Origin: Caulobacter sp. CCH9-E1
GTDB taxonomy: Bacteria; Pseudomonadota; Alphaproteobacteria; Caulobacterales; Caulobacteraceae
Length of the DNA: 64,000 nucleotides
Direction of reading: 5' to 3'
Assembly: GCF_001556515.1 (NCBI RefSeq)
Contig: NZ_LSJA01000098.1
Coordinates: 1-64,000, forward strand
Shown here: positions 1 through 10,365 of the stretch, piece after piece
Layout: each line of letters starts with the position of its first letter
How positions within the stretch are numbered: position 1 is the stretch's first letter
Program-made: the position numbers and the translations under genes
The notes under the pieces: generated by a model
What the model saw: the letters and a program-made list of their open reading frames with translations, nothing else
What the model was told of the DNA's origin: nothing
The model's database searches: none

Positions 1-54
1 CCGCCGACCTGTGGGTTATGAATCCACCGCTCTAACCATCTGAGCTACCCAGCC
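1..54 (-). tRNA. tRNA-Met (CAT), 3' part cut by the window edge
   Basis: Read on the minus strand this begins GGCTGGGTAGCTCAG, a normal acceptor and D arm. A 17-base anticodon arm with loop TTCATAA follows, so the anticodon is CAT. The variable loop is visible, but the T arm and acceptor 3' strand lie outside the window. The D-loop suits an elongator tRNA-Met; a lysidine-modified tRNA-Ile with gene-encoded CAT cannot be excluded without the rest. The last anticodon-stem pair is an A/C mismatch. Confidence 0.9.
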
Positions 55-119
55 AGACCAGGAGGCGCGGCTTATAGGCGACAACCGCGCGGGATTTCAA
101 GCCCGCCTAGCGCGAAGCG

Positions 120-608
120 CTAATCCGCCACGATCGCCGCCGCCGTCGCGCCCAGCGCCTTCACCGCATCGCTCGGCGCGAGCTTCACCTGCAAGCCCCG
201 CTGGCCGCCATTGATGAAGACATAGGGCTCGGCGAGGGCGGCTTGCTCCATCACCGTCGGCAGACGCTTCTTCTGGCCGAAGGGGCTGACGCCGCCGACC
301 TTGTAGCCGGTGATCCGCTCGGCGTCGGGCACGGGCGCCATGGCCGCCGACTTGCCCCTCAGCGCCGCGGCCAGCTTCTTCATGCTGACCTCCTTGTCCG
401 AGGGCAGGATGGCGCAGGCCGGCTTGCCGTCCAGCATGACGACTAACGTCTTGAGCACCCGGCGCGGGTTCTCGCCCAGGGCTTCGGCGGCCTGCAGGCC
501 GACTCGCTCCGATCCAGGATCGTAGTCGTACGTATGAAGGTCGAACGCGACGCCGGCCTTGGTCAGTGCGATCGTGGCGGGGGTGCTCTTGGACATGATC
601 CCGGTCAT
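120..608 (-). CDS. ybaK: YbaK/EbsC-type Cys-tRNA(Pro) deacylase
   Basis: Small cytoplasmic editing enzyme that hydrolyses mischarged Cys-tRNA(Pro), from the YbaK/ProX family. The protein of about 162 residues spans the whole YbaK domain, with family segments ALGENPRRVLKTLV, LPSDKEVSMKKLA and GYKVGGVSPFGQKK; the last is the conserved GxxPFG region near the substrate pocket. Two starts are possible: ATG at 608 (MTGIMSKST), which has a GGAAG about 9 bases upstream, and ATG at 596 (MSKST), without a clear ribosome site. I chose 608. It is divergent from copA, with only 36 bases between the starts, so the promoters must overlap. Confidence 0.9.
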   Translation of the reverse strand: MTGIMSKSTPATIALTKAGVAFDLHTYDYDPGSERVGLQAAEALGENPRRVLKTLVVMLDGKPACAILPSDKEVSMKKLAAALRGKSAAMAPVPDAERITGYKVGGVSPFGQKKRLPTVMEQAALAEPYVFINGGQRGLQVKLAPSDAVKALGATAAAIVAD

Positions 609-644
609 ACCCAAGTGCTTCCGACGGTGGAATACGGAACGGTG

Positions 645-2327
645 ATGACGGCTTTCGATCGACGAACCTTGCTGCGCGGCGCCCTTGGCCTGGGCGCCTT
701 GGGACTGCTTCCGGCCTGGGCGCGGGCCGCCGAGGGCGCGCGATCGCCGGCGGCGCTGAGCGGCGAGGACATCAAGCTGACCATCGGTCACGCCATGCCG
801 CGCATCGACGGACGGGCGGGCCACGGCGTGGCGATCAACGGCACGATCCCGGGACCGCTGATCCGCCTGAAAGAAGGCCAGAACGTTCGGATCGCCGTGA
901 CCAACGCGCTCGACGAGGACACCTCGATCCATTGGCACGGCCTGCTCGTTCCATTCCAGATGGACGGCGTGCCGGGCGTCAGCTTCCCGGGGATCAAGCC
1001 CGGCGAGACCTTCACCTACGACTTTCCGGTCCGGCAGTCGGGCACCTACTGGTGGCACAGCCATTCGGGTCTTCAGGAGCAGGTCGGCCACTACGCGCCG
1101 ATGATCATCGACCCGGCCGGCGAGGATCCGATCGCCTATGACCGCGAGCACGTCGTGGTGCTGTCGGATTGGAGTTTCCTGCATCCGCACGAGCTGTTCC
1201 GGAAGCTGAAGGCCCAGGCGGGGTACTTCAACCGTCAGAAGCAGACCGTGGCCGGCCTGCTGCGCGGCGAGGACCAATCGCTGAGGGATCGGGTCGAGTG
1301 GTCCAAGATGCGGATGGACCCGACCGACGTGCTGGACGTCACCGGCTCGGCCTACACCTACCTCGTCAACGGTCACGGTCCGGGCGACAACTGGACGGGC
1401 CTGTTCTCGCCGGGCGAGCGGGTGCGGCTGCGGATCATCAACGCCGCCGCCATGACCACCTTCAACGTCCGGATCCCAGGGCTGGCCCTGGAGGTCGTGG
1501 CCGTCGACGGTCAGCCGGTGGTCCCAGTCCGCGTCGACGAATTCCAGACCGCGCCGGCCGAGACCTATGACGTCATCGTCCGGCCCGCCGAGGACAAGGC
1601 CTTCACCCTGGTCGCCGAGGCCTCGGACCGCTCGGGAATGGGCCGCGCCACCCTGGCGCCGCGCCTGGGCATGACCGCCCCCGTCCCGCCGCTGCGCAAG
1701 CGGCCGCTGGCGACCATGAAGGACATGGGCATGGGCGCCATGGCCCACGGCATGGACATGCCCGGCATGGACATGTCGATGCGGTCCCAGAGCAACGCCC
1801 CAAGCGTGCCGCTGACGCCCGGCGTCCAGAGCATCTCGCCGATGCCGATGGACCGCATGGCCGAGCCGCCCCAGGGGCTGGAGGACGTCGGCCACAAGGT
1901 CCTGACCTATGCCGACCTCGCCAATCTCCATGAGCCGGCCGACAAGCGCCCGCCGGGACGCACGATCGAGATCCACCTGACCGGCAACATGGAGCGCTTC
2001 ATGTGGGCGTTCGACGGCCAGCCCTACGGGCCTGGCCGCAAGCCCTACGCCTTCGCGCGCGGCGAGCGGGTGCGGGTGGTGCTGGTCAACGACACCATGA
2101 TGTCCCACCCGATCCACCTGCACGGCCACTTCTTCGAGCTGGTCAATGGTCAGGCGCGGCAGCCGCTGAAGCACACGGTCAATGTCGCGCCGGGGAGCAA
2201 GGCCGCCTTCGACCTGACCGCCGACGAGCCGGGCGACTGGGCTTTCCACTGCCACATGCTGCTGCACATGCACGCGGGGATGTTCGCGGTGGTCACCGTG
2301 CGCCCGATGGACGGGGAGGCGGCGTGA
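645..2327 (+). CDS. copA: CopA/PcoA periplasmic multicopper oxidase (copper resistance)
   Basis: Periplasmic multicopper oxidase, 560 residues, that probably oxidises Cu(I) to Cu(II). The N-terminus (DRRTLLRGALGLGALG) is a twin-arginine signal with the pair at residues 6-7 and likely cleavage after AWARA. All four copper-binding regions are visible: HWHG (96-99), HSHSG (138-142), HPIHLHGH (488-495) and HCHMLLHMHAGM (535-546). A methionine/histidine-rich insert at about 358-382 has repeated MGM, HGMDM and PGMDM units, as in PcoA/CopA copper-sensing loops. The stop overlaps the copB start (ATGA), so the two are probably translationally coupled. I chose the ATG at 645 because it gives a clean Tat signal. 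Confidence 0.95.
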   Translation: MTAFDRRTLLRGALGLGALGLLPAWARAAEGARSPAALSGEDIKLTIGHAMPRIDGRAGHGVAINGTIPGPLIRLKEGQNVRIAVTNALDEDTSIHWHGLLVPFQMDGVPGVSFPGIKPGETFTYDFPVRQSGTYWWHSHSGLQEQVGHYAPMIIDPAGEDPIAYDREHVVVLSDWSFLHPHELFRKLKAQAGYFNRQKQTVAGLLRGEDQSLRDRVEWSKMRMDPTDVLDVTGSAYTYLVNGHGPGDNWTGLFSPGERVRLRIINAAAMTTFNVRIPGLALEVVAVDGQPVVPVRVDEFQTAPAETYDVIVRPAEDKAFTLVAEASDRSGMGRATLAPRLGMTAPVPPLRKRPLATMKDMGMGAMAHGMDMPGMDMSMRSQSNAPSVPLTPGVQSISPMPMDRMAEPPQGLEDVGHKVLTYADLANLHEPADKRPPGRTIEIHLTGNMERFMWAFDGQPYGPGRKPYAFARGERVRVVLVNDTMMSHPIHLHGHFFELVNGQARQPLKHTVNVAPGSKAAFDLTADEPGDWAFHCHMLLHMHAGMFAVVTVRPMDGEAA

Positions 2328-3163
2328 TGCTGGTCGATCTGCCCCCCGCCGCTCAGCACGAGCACCACCAGGCCGCGCCGGCCGCCGATCCTCACGCGGG
2401 ACATCAAATGCCGGCGCCGGCCGACCCGCACGCCGGCCACCACATGCCCGCGCCGGCCGCTCCGGCGGCGGAGGCCAAGCCTCCGCCCATCCCGACCGAT
2501 CACGCCGCCGAACGGTTCTACAGCCCGGCGGTGATGGCCGCCGCGCGCGCCCAGCTGGCCAAGGAGCACGGCGGCGGGACCGCCTGGACCGTCCGCGCCG
2601 ACGTGCTGGAGCATCGCGCCATGAAGGGCGCCGACGGCCAGGCCTTCGAGGGCGAGGCCTGGTGGGGCGGCGACGCCTCGCGCTGGGTCGTGAAAGCGCG
2701 CGGCGAGCGCAAGGCCGGCGAAGGCTGGGAGCGCGGCGAGGCCGAGGCGCTGAAGGCCTGGCCGGTTGGCCCCTATTTCGACCTGCAGGCCGGCGTCCGC
2801 TATGACTTGGCGCCGAAGGGACGAGCGTATGCGACGCTCGGCTTCGAGGGGCTGGCGCCGTATTGGTTCGAGGTTCAGGGCGCGGTCTATCTGTCGGACC
2901 AAGGCGACGTGTCGGCCCGGGCCGAGGCCTCCTACGACCTGCGCCTGACCCAGAAGCTGATCCTGCAGCCGAGGCTGGAGGGCGATCTCGCCGAGGCCGG
3001 CGCCGCGCGGCTCGAGGGCGGCCTGCGTCTGCGCTACGAGATCACGCGGGAGTTCGCGCCCTATGTTGGCGTCGTGCGCGAGCGGGTCTTCGGGCCGGCC
3101 GTCATGGCGGGCGAGCGCGCCGGGAGCACGGCGGTGGTGATCGGCGTCAGAGCCTGGCGCTGA
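2327..3163 (+). CDS. copB: CopB/PcoB-family copper resistance protein
   Basis: Partner of CopA, 278 residues. The first 60 residues are rich in His, Met and Pro, with repeated DPHAGHQMPAP / DPHAGHHMPAP units that look like a copper-binding tail. The remainder is the CopB beta-barrel domain (WWGGDASRWVVKARGE, ARAEASYDLRLTQKLILQPRLE, LRLRYEITREFAPYVGV), expected in the outer membrane. The start overlaps the copA stop by one base. No classical signal peptide is visible in front of the His-rich region, which is odd for an outer-membrane protein. Reading further upstream in frame only runs through copA and gives no hydrophobic segment. Confidence 0.9.
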   Translation: MLVDLPPAAQHEHHQAAPAADPHAGHQMPAPADPHAGHHMPAPAAPAAEAKPPPIPTDHAAERFYSPAVMAAARAQLAKEHGGGTAWTVRADVLEHRAMKGADGQAFEGEAWWGGDASRWVVKARGERKAGEGWERGEAEALKAWPVGPYFDLQAGVRYDLAPKGRAYATLGFEGLAPYWFEVQGAVYLSDQGDVSARAEASYDLRLTQKLILQPRLEGDLAEAGAARLEGGLRLRYEITREFAPYVGVVRERVFGPAVMAGERAGSTAVVIGVRAWR

Positions 3164-3269
3164 CGCGCTCGCGACGCTCTATCGTCATGGATGGCTTGCC
3201 GCGCGCGGAAGCCTGGCCCAACATCCGTTTGACCGGACGCAGAGCCGGCGTACGAGGGAGCCAGGACGG

Positions 3270-4862
3270 ATGTCGGACGCGATCGACTTCGAGCGGATGC
3301 GGACCTTGGGCGACGTCGCCCGCTATCACGCCGAGGCGCGGCCCGACGCCGTCGCCTTCAGCTTCGAGGGGCGCGACACCACCTTCGCCGACTTCGACCG
3401 GCACACGAACCAGGTCGCCCATGCCCTGATCGCGGCGGGCCTCGAGACCGGCGACCGCGTCGCCTATGTCGGCAAGAACAGCGACTGGTACTTCGAGCTG
3501 CTGATCGGGGCCGCCAAGGCCGGGGTGGTCACCACGCCGATCGGCTGGCGCCTGGCCGCGCCCGAGATCGCCTACATCGTCGCCGACAGCGACGCCAAGC
3601 TGGTCTTCGTCGGTCCCGAATTGATCGGCCACGTCGAGGAGGTCGCCGCCGAGCTGACCCATCGCCCGGTCGTGATCGCCATGGAGCCGGAGGGCGCGGG
3701 CGAGAACCAGACCTTCGAGGCCTGGCGCGACGCCCAGCCTGACACCGATCCGCACAAGCCCATCGCCACGTCCGACATCGCCATCCAGCTTTACACCTCG
3801 GGCACGACCGGCCGGCCGAAGGGCGCGATGCTGACCCACGACAACCTGCTGGCCATGCGGCGCGAGCCGGCGGCGACGCAGTTGCCGTGGAACCGCTGGG
3901 GACCACAGGACGTCAGTCTGGTGGCCATGCCCGTGGCCCACATCGGCGGCACCGGCTGGGGGCTCGTCGGCCTGCTGAACGGCGCCAAGGGCGTGGTGGC
4001 GCGCGAGTTCGATCCGACCAAGGTGCTGGACTATATCGAGAAGGACCGCGTCTCGAAGATGTTCATGGTGCCGGCGGCGCTGCAGATCGTGGTGCGGCTG
4101 CCCAGAGCCCGCGAGGTCGACTATTCGCGCCTGTCCCACATCCTCTACGGCGCCGCGCCGATCCCGCTGGACCTGCTGCGCGAGTGCATGGAGGTGTTCG
4201 GCTGCGGCTTTGTCCAGCAGTACGGCATGACCGAGACAACCGGCACGGTGGTCTACCTGCCGCCCGAGGACCACGATCCGGCCGGCGCCAAGCGCATGCG
4301 CGCGGCGGGCCTGCCGATGCCGGGCGTCGAGCTGAAGGTCGTCGACGAGGCGGGGAACAGCCTGCCGCCGAACACCGTGGGCGAGGTGGCGATCCGGTCG
4401 CGCTCGACCATGGCCGGCTACTGGAAGCTGGACGAGGCCACGGCCAAGACGATCGACGCCGACGGCTGGCTGCGCACCGGCGACGCCGGCTACCTGGACG
4501 AGGACGGCTATCTCTTCATCCACGACCGGGTGAAGGACATGATCATCTCGGGCGGCGAGAACATCTATCCCGCCGAGGTCGAGAGCGCCGTCTACGGCCA
4601 TCCGCACGTGGCCGAGGTGGCGGTGATCGGCGTGCCCGACGAGAAGTGGGGCGAGGCCGTCAAGGCGGTGGTCGCGCCCAAGCCCGGCGTCACGCCCGAC
4701 CCCGCCGACATCATCGCCTTCGCCCGCTCGCGCATCGCCCACTTCAAGGCGCCCAAGAGCGTGGACTTCGTGGTGGCGCTGCCCCGGAACGCTTCCGGCA
4801 AGATCCTGCGGCGAGAGCTGCGGGCGCCGTATTGGGAAGGGCGCGAGCGGCAGGTGAACTAG
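3270..4862 (+). CDS. AMP-forming fatty acyl-CoA synthetase (class I adenylate-forming ligase)
   Basis: Activates a carboxylic acid through an acyl-adenylate to the CoA thioester. The 530 residues match the full family length. Motifs in order: P-loop-like YTSGTTGRPKGAML (from residue 175), QYGMTETTGT (from 318), WLRTGDAGYLDEDG (from 400), DRVKDMIISGGENIYP hinge, and the C-terminal NASGKILRREL with catalytic Lys near 511. The substrate cannot be read from sequence; a medium/long-chain fatty acid or methylthiopropionate-type acid is plausible. No signal or membrane segment, so cytoplasmic. It stands alone on the plus strand between copB and the palindromic repeat. Confidence 0.93.
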   Translation: MSDAIDFERMRTLGDVARYHAEARPDAVAFSFEGRDTTFADFDRHTNQVAHALIAAGLETGDRVAYVGKNSDWYFELLIGAAKAGVVTTPIGWRLAAPEIAYIVADSDAKLVFVGPELIGHVEEVAAELTHRPVVIAMEPEGAGENQTFEAWRDAQPDTDPHKPIATSDIAIQLYTSGTTGRPKGAMLTHDNLLAMRREPAATQLPWNRWGPQDVSLVAMPVAHIGGTGWGLVGLLNGAKGVVAREFDPTKVLDYIEKDRVSKMFMVPAALQIVVRLPRAREVDYSRLSHILYGAAPIPLDLLRECMEVFGCGFVQQYGMTETTGTVVYLPPEDHDPAGAKRMRAAGLPMPGVELKVVDEAGNSLPPNTVGEVAIRSRSTMAGYWKLDEATAKTIDADGWLRTGDAGYLDEDGYLFIHDRVKDMIISGGENIYPAEVESAVYGHPHVAEVAVIGVPDEKWGEAVKAVVAPKPGVTPDPADIIAFARSRIAHFKAPKSVDFVVALPRNASGKILRRELRAPYWEGRERQVN

Positions 4863-4872
4863 GCGGGGTAGA

Positions 4873-4988
4873 TCCTCCCCCGCGATGCGGGGGAGGTGGC
4901 CCAGAGGGCCGGAGGGGGCCATCTCGGCCGACCTCCAGCTCGCCCCCTCCGTCGCTCCGCGACACCTCCCCCGCATCGCGGGGGAGGA
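4873..4988. repeat. Nested palindromic intergenic repeat
   Basis: The two outer arms (4873-4898 and 4963-4988) are exact reverse complements over 26 bases, and each arm is itself a near-palindrome around CCCCGCGATGCGGGG. A second, inner pair (ggagggggc near 4910 and gccccctcc near 4942) nests inside. The element fills the space between two convergent genes and could act as a bidirectional terminator. The layout is that of dispersed palindromic elements found between genes in Caulobacter relatives; dispersion cannot be tested in this window. Confidence 0.85.
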
Positions 4989-4989
4989 A

Positions 4990-5460
4990 CTAGAAAGCCC
5001 GAAGCCGCTCCAGCGCGCCCTGCAGGATCCAGCCGGCCGCCATCTTGTCCACGACCTCGGCCCGTCTCTTCCGGTTCACGTCATGCTCCTCGATCAGCAC
5101 CCGCGTCACCGCCGCCGTCGACAGGCGCTCGTCCCAGAAGGTGATCGGCAGGTCGGGCTTCAGGCGCAGCAGGTTGCGGCCGAGCGCCCGGTTGCTCTGG
5201 CAGCGCACGCCCTCTGTCCCGTCCATGTTCATCGGCAGGCCGATGACGATCCCGACCGCGCCGCGGCTGTCCATAAGCTTGAACAGGGCCTCGGCGTCCT
5301 TGCTGAACTTGGTCTTTTCGATCAGGGCCAGGGGGCTGGCGACGGTGCGGGTGACGTCCGAGACGGCCACGCCGATGGTCTTCTCGCCGGGGTCCAGGCC
5401 CACCACGGGCGCATACTGGGGCAGGGCGGCGGCGAAGTCTTCGATGTCGAGAACGGGCAT
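4990..5460 (-). CDS. ruvX: RuvX/YqgF Holliday-junction resolvase-like nuclease
   Basis: RNase H-fold protein of 156 residues, the usual length for YqgF. It is associated with pre-16S rRNA 5'-end maturation and has been called a putative Holliday-junction resolvase. Conserved segments are VVGLDPGEKTIGVAVSD (first catalytic Asp), GIVIGLPMNMDGTEG, FWDERLSTAAVTRVL (Glu) and RAEVVDKMAAGWILQGAL (last Asp), so the acidic site appears complete. It is divergent from gatC with about 80 bases between starts. Its stop directly abuts the palindromic repeat. Confidence 0.92.
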   Translation of the reverse strand: MPVLDIEDFAAALPQYAPVVGLDPGEKTIGVAVSDVTRTVASPLALIEKTKFSKDAEALFKLMDSRGAVGIVIGLPMNMDGTEGVRCQSNRALGRNLLRLKPDLPITFWDERLSTAAVTRVLIEEHDVNRKRRAEVVDKMAAGWILQGALERLRAF

Positions 5461-5542
5461 GGCTCTCTTTATCAGCAGCCGCGCCGCTTGAAACCTTGTC
5501 TCCAGCCTAGTAACCGACGCGTTCGAATTTCAGGAGATCCCC

Positions 5543-5830
5543 ATGGCCATTGACGCCGCCACGGTGCGGAAGGTCGCCCGGCTCGCCCGCATCGCCGAAC
5601 CCGAAGAGCGCATCGAGGCCTTGGCTCAAGAGCTCAACGGCATCATGACCTGGATCGAGCAGCTGGCCGAGGTCGACACCGACGGTTGCGAGCCTCTGAC
5701 CAGCGTTGTGGCCGCCGGCCTGCCGATGCGCGAGGATGTCGTGACCATGGGCGGCGATCCGGCCAAGGTGACCGCCAACGCGCCGAAGTCGGTGAACAAC
5801 TTCTTCGTCGTGCCGAAGGTGGTCGAATAA
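5543..5830 (+). CDS. gatC: Aspartyl/glutamyl-tRNA(Asn/Gln) amidotransferase subunit C
   Basis: Small GatC subunit of 95 residues that helps GatA and GatB assemble; the complex converts Glu-tRNA(Gln) or Asp-tRNA(Asn) to the amidated form. Family features are the N-terminal helix [16 protein letters not shown] and the [13 protein letters not shown] segment. An AGGAGATCCCC ribosome site precedes the ATG. Its stop overlaps the gatA start (TAATG), so the two are translationally coupled. Confidence 0.95.
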   Translation: MAIDAATVRKVARLARIAEPEERIEALAQELNGIMTWIEQLAEVDTDGCEPLTSVVAAGLPMREDVVTMGGDPAKVTANAPKSVNNFFVVPKVVE

Positions 5831-7302
5831 TGAGCGCGCTGACGAACCTGACCCTGAAGGCCGCCGTCGATGGCCTGGCCAAGGGCGAATTCACCTCGGT
5901 CGAGCTGACCAAGGCGCACATTGACGCGATCGAAGCCGCGCGCGGCCTGAACGCCTACATCCTGGAGACGCCGGAAAAGGCCCTGGACATGGCCGCCCAG
6001 TCCGACGCTCGCCGGGCGCAAGGCCAAGCCGGTCCGCTGGAAGGGGCGCCGTTGGGCGTGAAGGATCTCTTCTGCACCGAGGGCGTGCGCACCACGGCCT
6101 GCTCGAAGATCCTTGAGAACTTCGTGCCGACCTACGAGTCGACCGTGACCAGCCAGCTGTGGCGCGACGGCGCGGTCATGCTGGGCAAGCTGAACCTCGA
6201 CCAGTTCGCCATGGGCTCGTCGAACGAGACCTCCTACTTCGGCCCGGTCACCAATCCCTGGCGGGCGAAGGGCTCGACCAAGGCCCTGACGCCGGGCGGC
6301 TCGTCCGGCGGTTCGGCCGCGGCCGTCGCGGCGGACCTGTGCCTGGGCGCCACGGCCACCGACACCGGCGGCTCGATCCGCCAGCCGGCCGCCTTCACCG
6401 GCACCGTCGGCATCAAGCCGACCTACGGCCGCTGCTCGCGCTGGGGCGTCGTCGCCTTCGCCAGCTCGCTGGACCAGGCCGGCCCGATCGCCAAGACGGT
6501 CGAGGACGCGGCCCTGCTGCTGACTTCGATGTCGGGCCACGACCCCAAGGACTCGACCAGCCTCGACGTGCCCGTGCCGGACTTCACCCAGTTCGTGGGC
6601 AAGTCGGTGAAGGGCCTGAAGATCGGCATTCCGAAGGAATACCGCGTCGACAACATGCCGGCCGAGATCGAGAAGCTCTGGCAGGACGGCATCGCCTGGC
6701 TGAAGGAGGCCGGCTGCGAGATCGTCGACATCAGCCTGCCCCACACCAAGTACGCCCTGCCGGCCTACTACATCGTGGCCCCGGCCGAGGCGTCCTCGAA
6801 CCTCGCTCGCTATGACGGCATGCGCTACGGCCTGCGGGAAGAGGGCGCGACCCTGACCGAGATCTACGAGAACACCCGGGCCGCGGGCTTCGGCGACGAG
6901 GTCAAGCGCCGCATTCTGATCGGCACCTATGTGCTCTCGCACGGCTATTACGACGCCTACTACCTGAAGGCCCTGAAGGTGCGTCGTCGCATCGCCGAGG
7001 ACTTCGACAACGCCTGGACGAAGTGCGACGCGATCCTCACCCCGACCGCGCCTTCGGCGGCGTTCGGCCTGGGCGAGAACAGCAACGATCCAATCGCCAT
7101 GTACCTGAACGACGTCTTCACGGTGACGACGAACCTGGCGGGTCTGCCGGGCCTCAGTCTGCCGGCCGGTCTCGACTCCAACGGCCTGCCGCTAGGCCTG
7201 CAGATCATCGGCAAGCCTCTGGACGAGGCGACGGTGTTCTCGGTCGCCGGGGCGGTCGAGAAGGCCGCTAACTTTTCGGCGAAAGCCGAAAAGTGGTGGT
7301 GA
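5830..7302 (+). CDS. gatA: Aspartyl/glutamyl-tRNA(Asn/Gln) amidotransferase subunit A
   Basis: Amidase subunit that releases ammonia from glutamine for tRNA amidation; 490 residues, full length. The amidase-signature catalytic triad is visible as Lys78 (GVKDLF), Ser158 ([10 protein letters not shown]) and Ser182 ([13 protein letters not shown]), with the family's 24-residue spacing between the serines. The start overlaps the last base of the gatC stop. A strong hairpin terminator follows directly, so gatB further right must have its own promoter. Confidence 0.97.
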   Translation: MSALTNLTLKAAVDGLAKGEFTSVELTKAHIDAIEAARGLNAYILETPEKALDMAAQSDARRAQGQAGPLEGAPLGVKDLFCTEGVRTTACSKILENFVPTYESTVTSQLWRDGAVMLGKLNLDQFAMGSSNETSYFGPVTNPWRAKGSTKALTPGGSSGGSAAAVAADLCLGATATDTGGSIRQPAAFTGTVGIKPTYGRCSRWGVVAFASSLDQAGPIAKTVEDAALLLTSMSGHDPKDSTSLDVPVPDFTQFVGKSVKGLKIGIPKEYRVDNMPAEIEKLWQDGIAWLKEAGCEIVDISLPHTKYALPAYYIVAPAEASSNLARYDGMRYGLREEGATLTEIYENTRAAGFGDEVKRRILIGTYVLSHGYYDAYYLKALKVRRRIAEDFDNAWTKCDAILTPTAPSAAFGLGENSNDPIAMYLNDVFTVTTNLAGLPGLSLPAGLDSNGLPLGLQIIGKPLDEATVFSVAGAVEKAANFSAKAEKWW

Positions 7303-7310
7303 TCTGAAAA

Positions 7311-7338
7311 GGGCGGCTCCGATGGAGCCGCCCTTCTT
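7311..7338. terminator. Bidirectional intrinsic terminator between gatA and the facing gene
   Basis: A perfect stem, gggcggctcc / ggagccgccc with a 3-base loop, is followed by TTCTTCGTT on the plus strand and by CTTTTCAG on the minus strand. It lies between two convergent genes and can serve both. Confidence 0.85.
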
Positions 7339-7361
7339 CGTTCCGGGGTGTGGGACCCGAC

Positions 7362-7976
7362 TTACATCGGGTTGCTCGGCTCGGTCGCCGGCGCCGCCTG
7401 CGGAGCGGCCGGCGTCGGAACCACCAGCGGGGCCGGTTCAGCGATCGCCGGGGCCGGCGCGGCGCTGACGGTGGGCGGCGCGGCCGGGACGGTGGCGCTG
7501 ACGTTGCTCGAGGCGCTCGAAGCGTCAGGCGCGGCGGTCTCGACCGGCGCGGCGCGGCGAGCGGCCGGACGAGTCGGGGCGGCGGCGCGCGGCGTCTCGG
7601 CGCGAGCGACCGGGGCCGGCGCGGCCGTCTCGTTAGCGGCCAACTCGGTCGGTTGCGGGATCGGCGACGGCGTCGCCTCCGGGGGAAGCGGGGCCTTCAG
7701 CGGCGCCGGGCTCTCGGCGGCGGCGACCTGAAGTGATTGCGGATCGGTCGGCGCCTCTGAGCGGTTGGTCATCAAGCCCAAGGTCAGGGCCCCGGCGGCG
7801 ACCGCCACGACGGGCACGCCGATCAGAAGCGGCAGATTGTTCGACGCCTTCTTCTTCGGCGTGCGAGCATAGATCGGCTGCGAGGGAAACAGGGCCGAAG
7901 CATTCGCGTCCGTCGAGACGGCGGGTTCCGGAGAATCAAAGTTCAGGGCGGGGCGGGTAGTGTAAGCGGTGGGCAT
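7362..7976 (-). CDS. Single-pass membrane protein with long Pro/Ala-rich tail, function unknown
   Basis: Not assigned to a named family. Of its 204 residues, about 45 form a polar N-terminus with a basic patch (RTPKKKAS), followed by one membrane helix (LPLLIGVPVVAVAAGALTLGL, about residues 49-69). A tail of about 130 residues rich in Ala, Pro, Thr and Ser follows, which would lie in the periplasm. The topology resembles envelope spacer proteins or SPOR-like proteins without the SPOR domain. A GGAGG ribosome site sits 6 bases before the ATG. The gene interrupts the gat locus on the opposite strand. Confidence 0.75.
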   Translation of the reverse strand: MPTAYTTRPALNFDSPEPAVSTDANASALFPSQPIYARTPKKKASNNLPLLIGVPVVAVAAGALTLGLMTNRSEAPTDPQSLQVAAAESPAPLKAPLPPEATPSPIPQPTELAANETAAPAPVARAETPRAAAPTRPAARRAAPVETAAPDASSASSNVSATVPAAPPTVSAAPAPAIAEPAPLVVPTPAAPQAAPATEPSNPM

Positions 7977-8216
7977 TTCTACCTCCGTAGGTGAGCTGTT
8001 CGAGAAAATGAACGATGCGAAAACTCGACGGTTCCCTTGCCTCGCAATGGCGCCGGATTTGACGGATTCTCGCCTTATTCTCGAAAGCGGGAAAACGAAC
8101 GCTTCCGCTTACCGCCAACGCCTTCAAAGTCTTGCGGGTCTTTAGGTTGGAGAACATGTCCAGAGCGGCGTCCCAGAGCTTTTCCGGCCTAGGGCGCTTG
8201 ATGTAGAGAGACGGCC

Positions 8217-9713
<1,497 letters not shown>

Positions 9714-9738
9714 ACGTCAGCGGCTTCCAAAATGACGA

Positions 9739-9769
9739 GGGCCCGCGGCGAAAGCCGCGGGCCCTTCTT
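9739..9769 (+). terminator. Intrinsic terminator after gatB
   Basis: The arms gggcccgcgg and ccgcgggccc are exact complements around a CGAAAG loop, followed by TTCTTCGTT. It lies 26 bases after the gatB stop and in front of the 3' end of a facing gene. Confidence 0.88.
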
Positions 9770-9790
9770 CGTTGATACGAACGGTTTTTC

Positions 9791-10174
9791 TTATCGCGGC
9801 GTCGTGGGCTGAGACGCGGTCGTTCCAGCCGCCGACGGATCGCTCGGATTGGCCGTCGTGTCGCCACGGTGGTCCTTGTGCTTCTTGGCCTTCTTGGCCG
9901 TCTTTTCGCCCGTCATCGCGGACTGGTCGCCGGTCATGGGCGCGGTCGCCGAGGTCGGAGCGCCGGCGCTGTCGGCCGGAGCGGCCATCTCGGGAGAAGT
10001 CTGGGTCGTGGTTCCCGTCTGGGCGGCGGGGTCGTTGGTCGGCGCGGGCGTCGACGTCATCGGCGACGGGTTGGCGGGCGAGGTTTGGGGGAGGGTGGCT
10101 TGCGCCATGGCCGAGCCGGCGAAGGCGGCGGCGGCCAGAGCAACGGCGGCGGCGGTGATGCGCGGGGTTTTCAT
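9791..10174 (-). CDS. Exported low-complexity protein with basic patch, function unknown
   Basis: I do not recognise this family. The chosen ATG at 10174 gives 127 residues beginning with a signal peptide (MKTPRITAAAVALAAAAFAG, likely cut after SAMA). A disordered region rich in Pro, Thr, Ser and Ala follows, then a short basic cluster (KTAKKAKKHKDHRG) and another disordered tail. It is likely periplasmic. Reading further upstream adds only arginine-rich sequence in front of the signal, which is why I prefer 10174. Confidence 0.7.
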   Translation of the reverse strand: MKTPRITAAAVALAAAAFAGSAMAQATLPQTSPANPSPMTSTPAPTNDPAAQTGTTTQTSPEMAAPADSAGAPTSATAPMTGDQSAMTGEKTAKKAKKHKDHRGDTTANPSDPSAAGTTASQPTTPR

Positions 10175-10365
10175 GGTCTCGGACCTGTTTCGGCGGCGTC
10201 GGGTTGTGACGCACCGTTCACGCTGAAGGGGCAATGCGGTCGAAATGACTTCACAATCAGGTCATTGCGCCCCATGCGCGGCAGGGTTGCGGCGCGCGTG
10301 GCCGTAAAACGGCGTCCCGAGGCATAACCCAGGACGCCGCTCTTTGGCGCCAAGACTCGGCAGGT

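Noticed and set aside
120-2273. 717-residue minus-strand open frame covering copA
   Set aside because: Only its last 160 codons are a real gene (YbaK). The rest is the antisense shadow of copA, rich in His, Arg and Gly as expected for GC-rich reverse frames.
7936-8157. Short minus-strand frame upstream of the Pro/Ala-rich gene
   Set aside because: It overlaps the ribosome site and start of the supported gene, and shows no family or signal; more likely promoter sequence.
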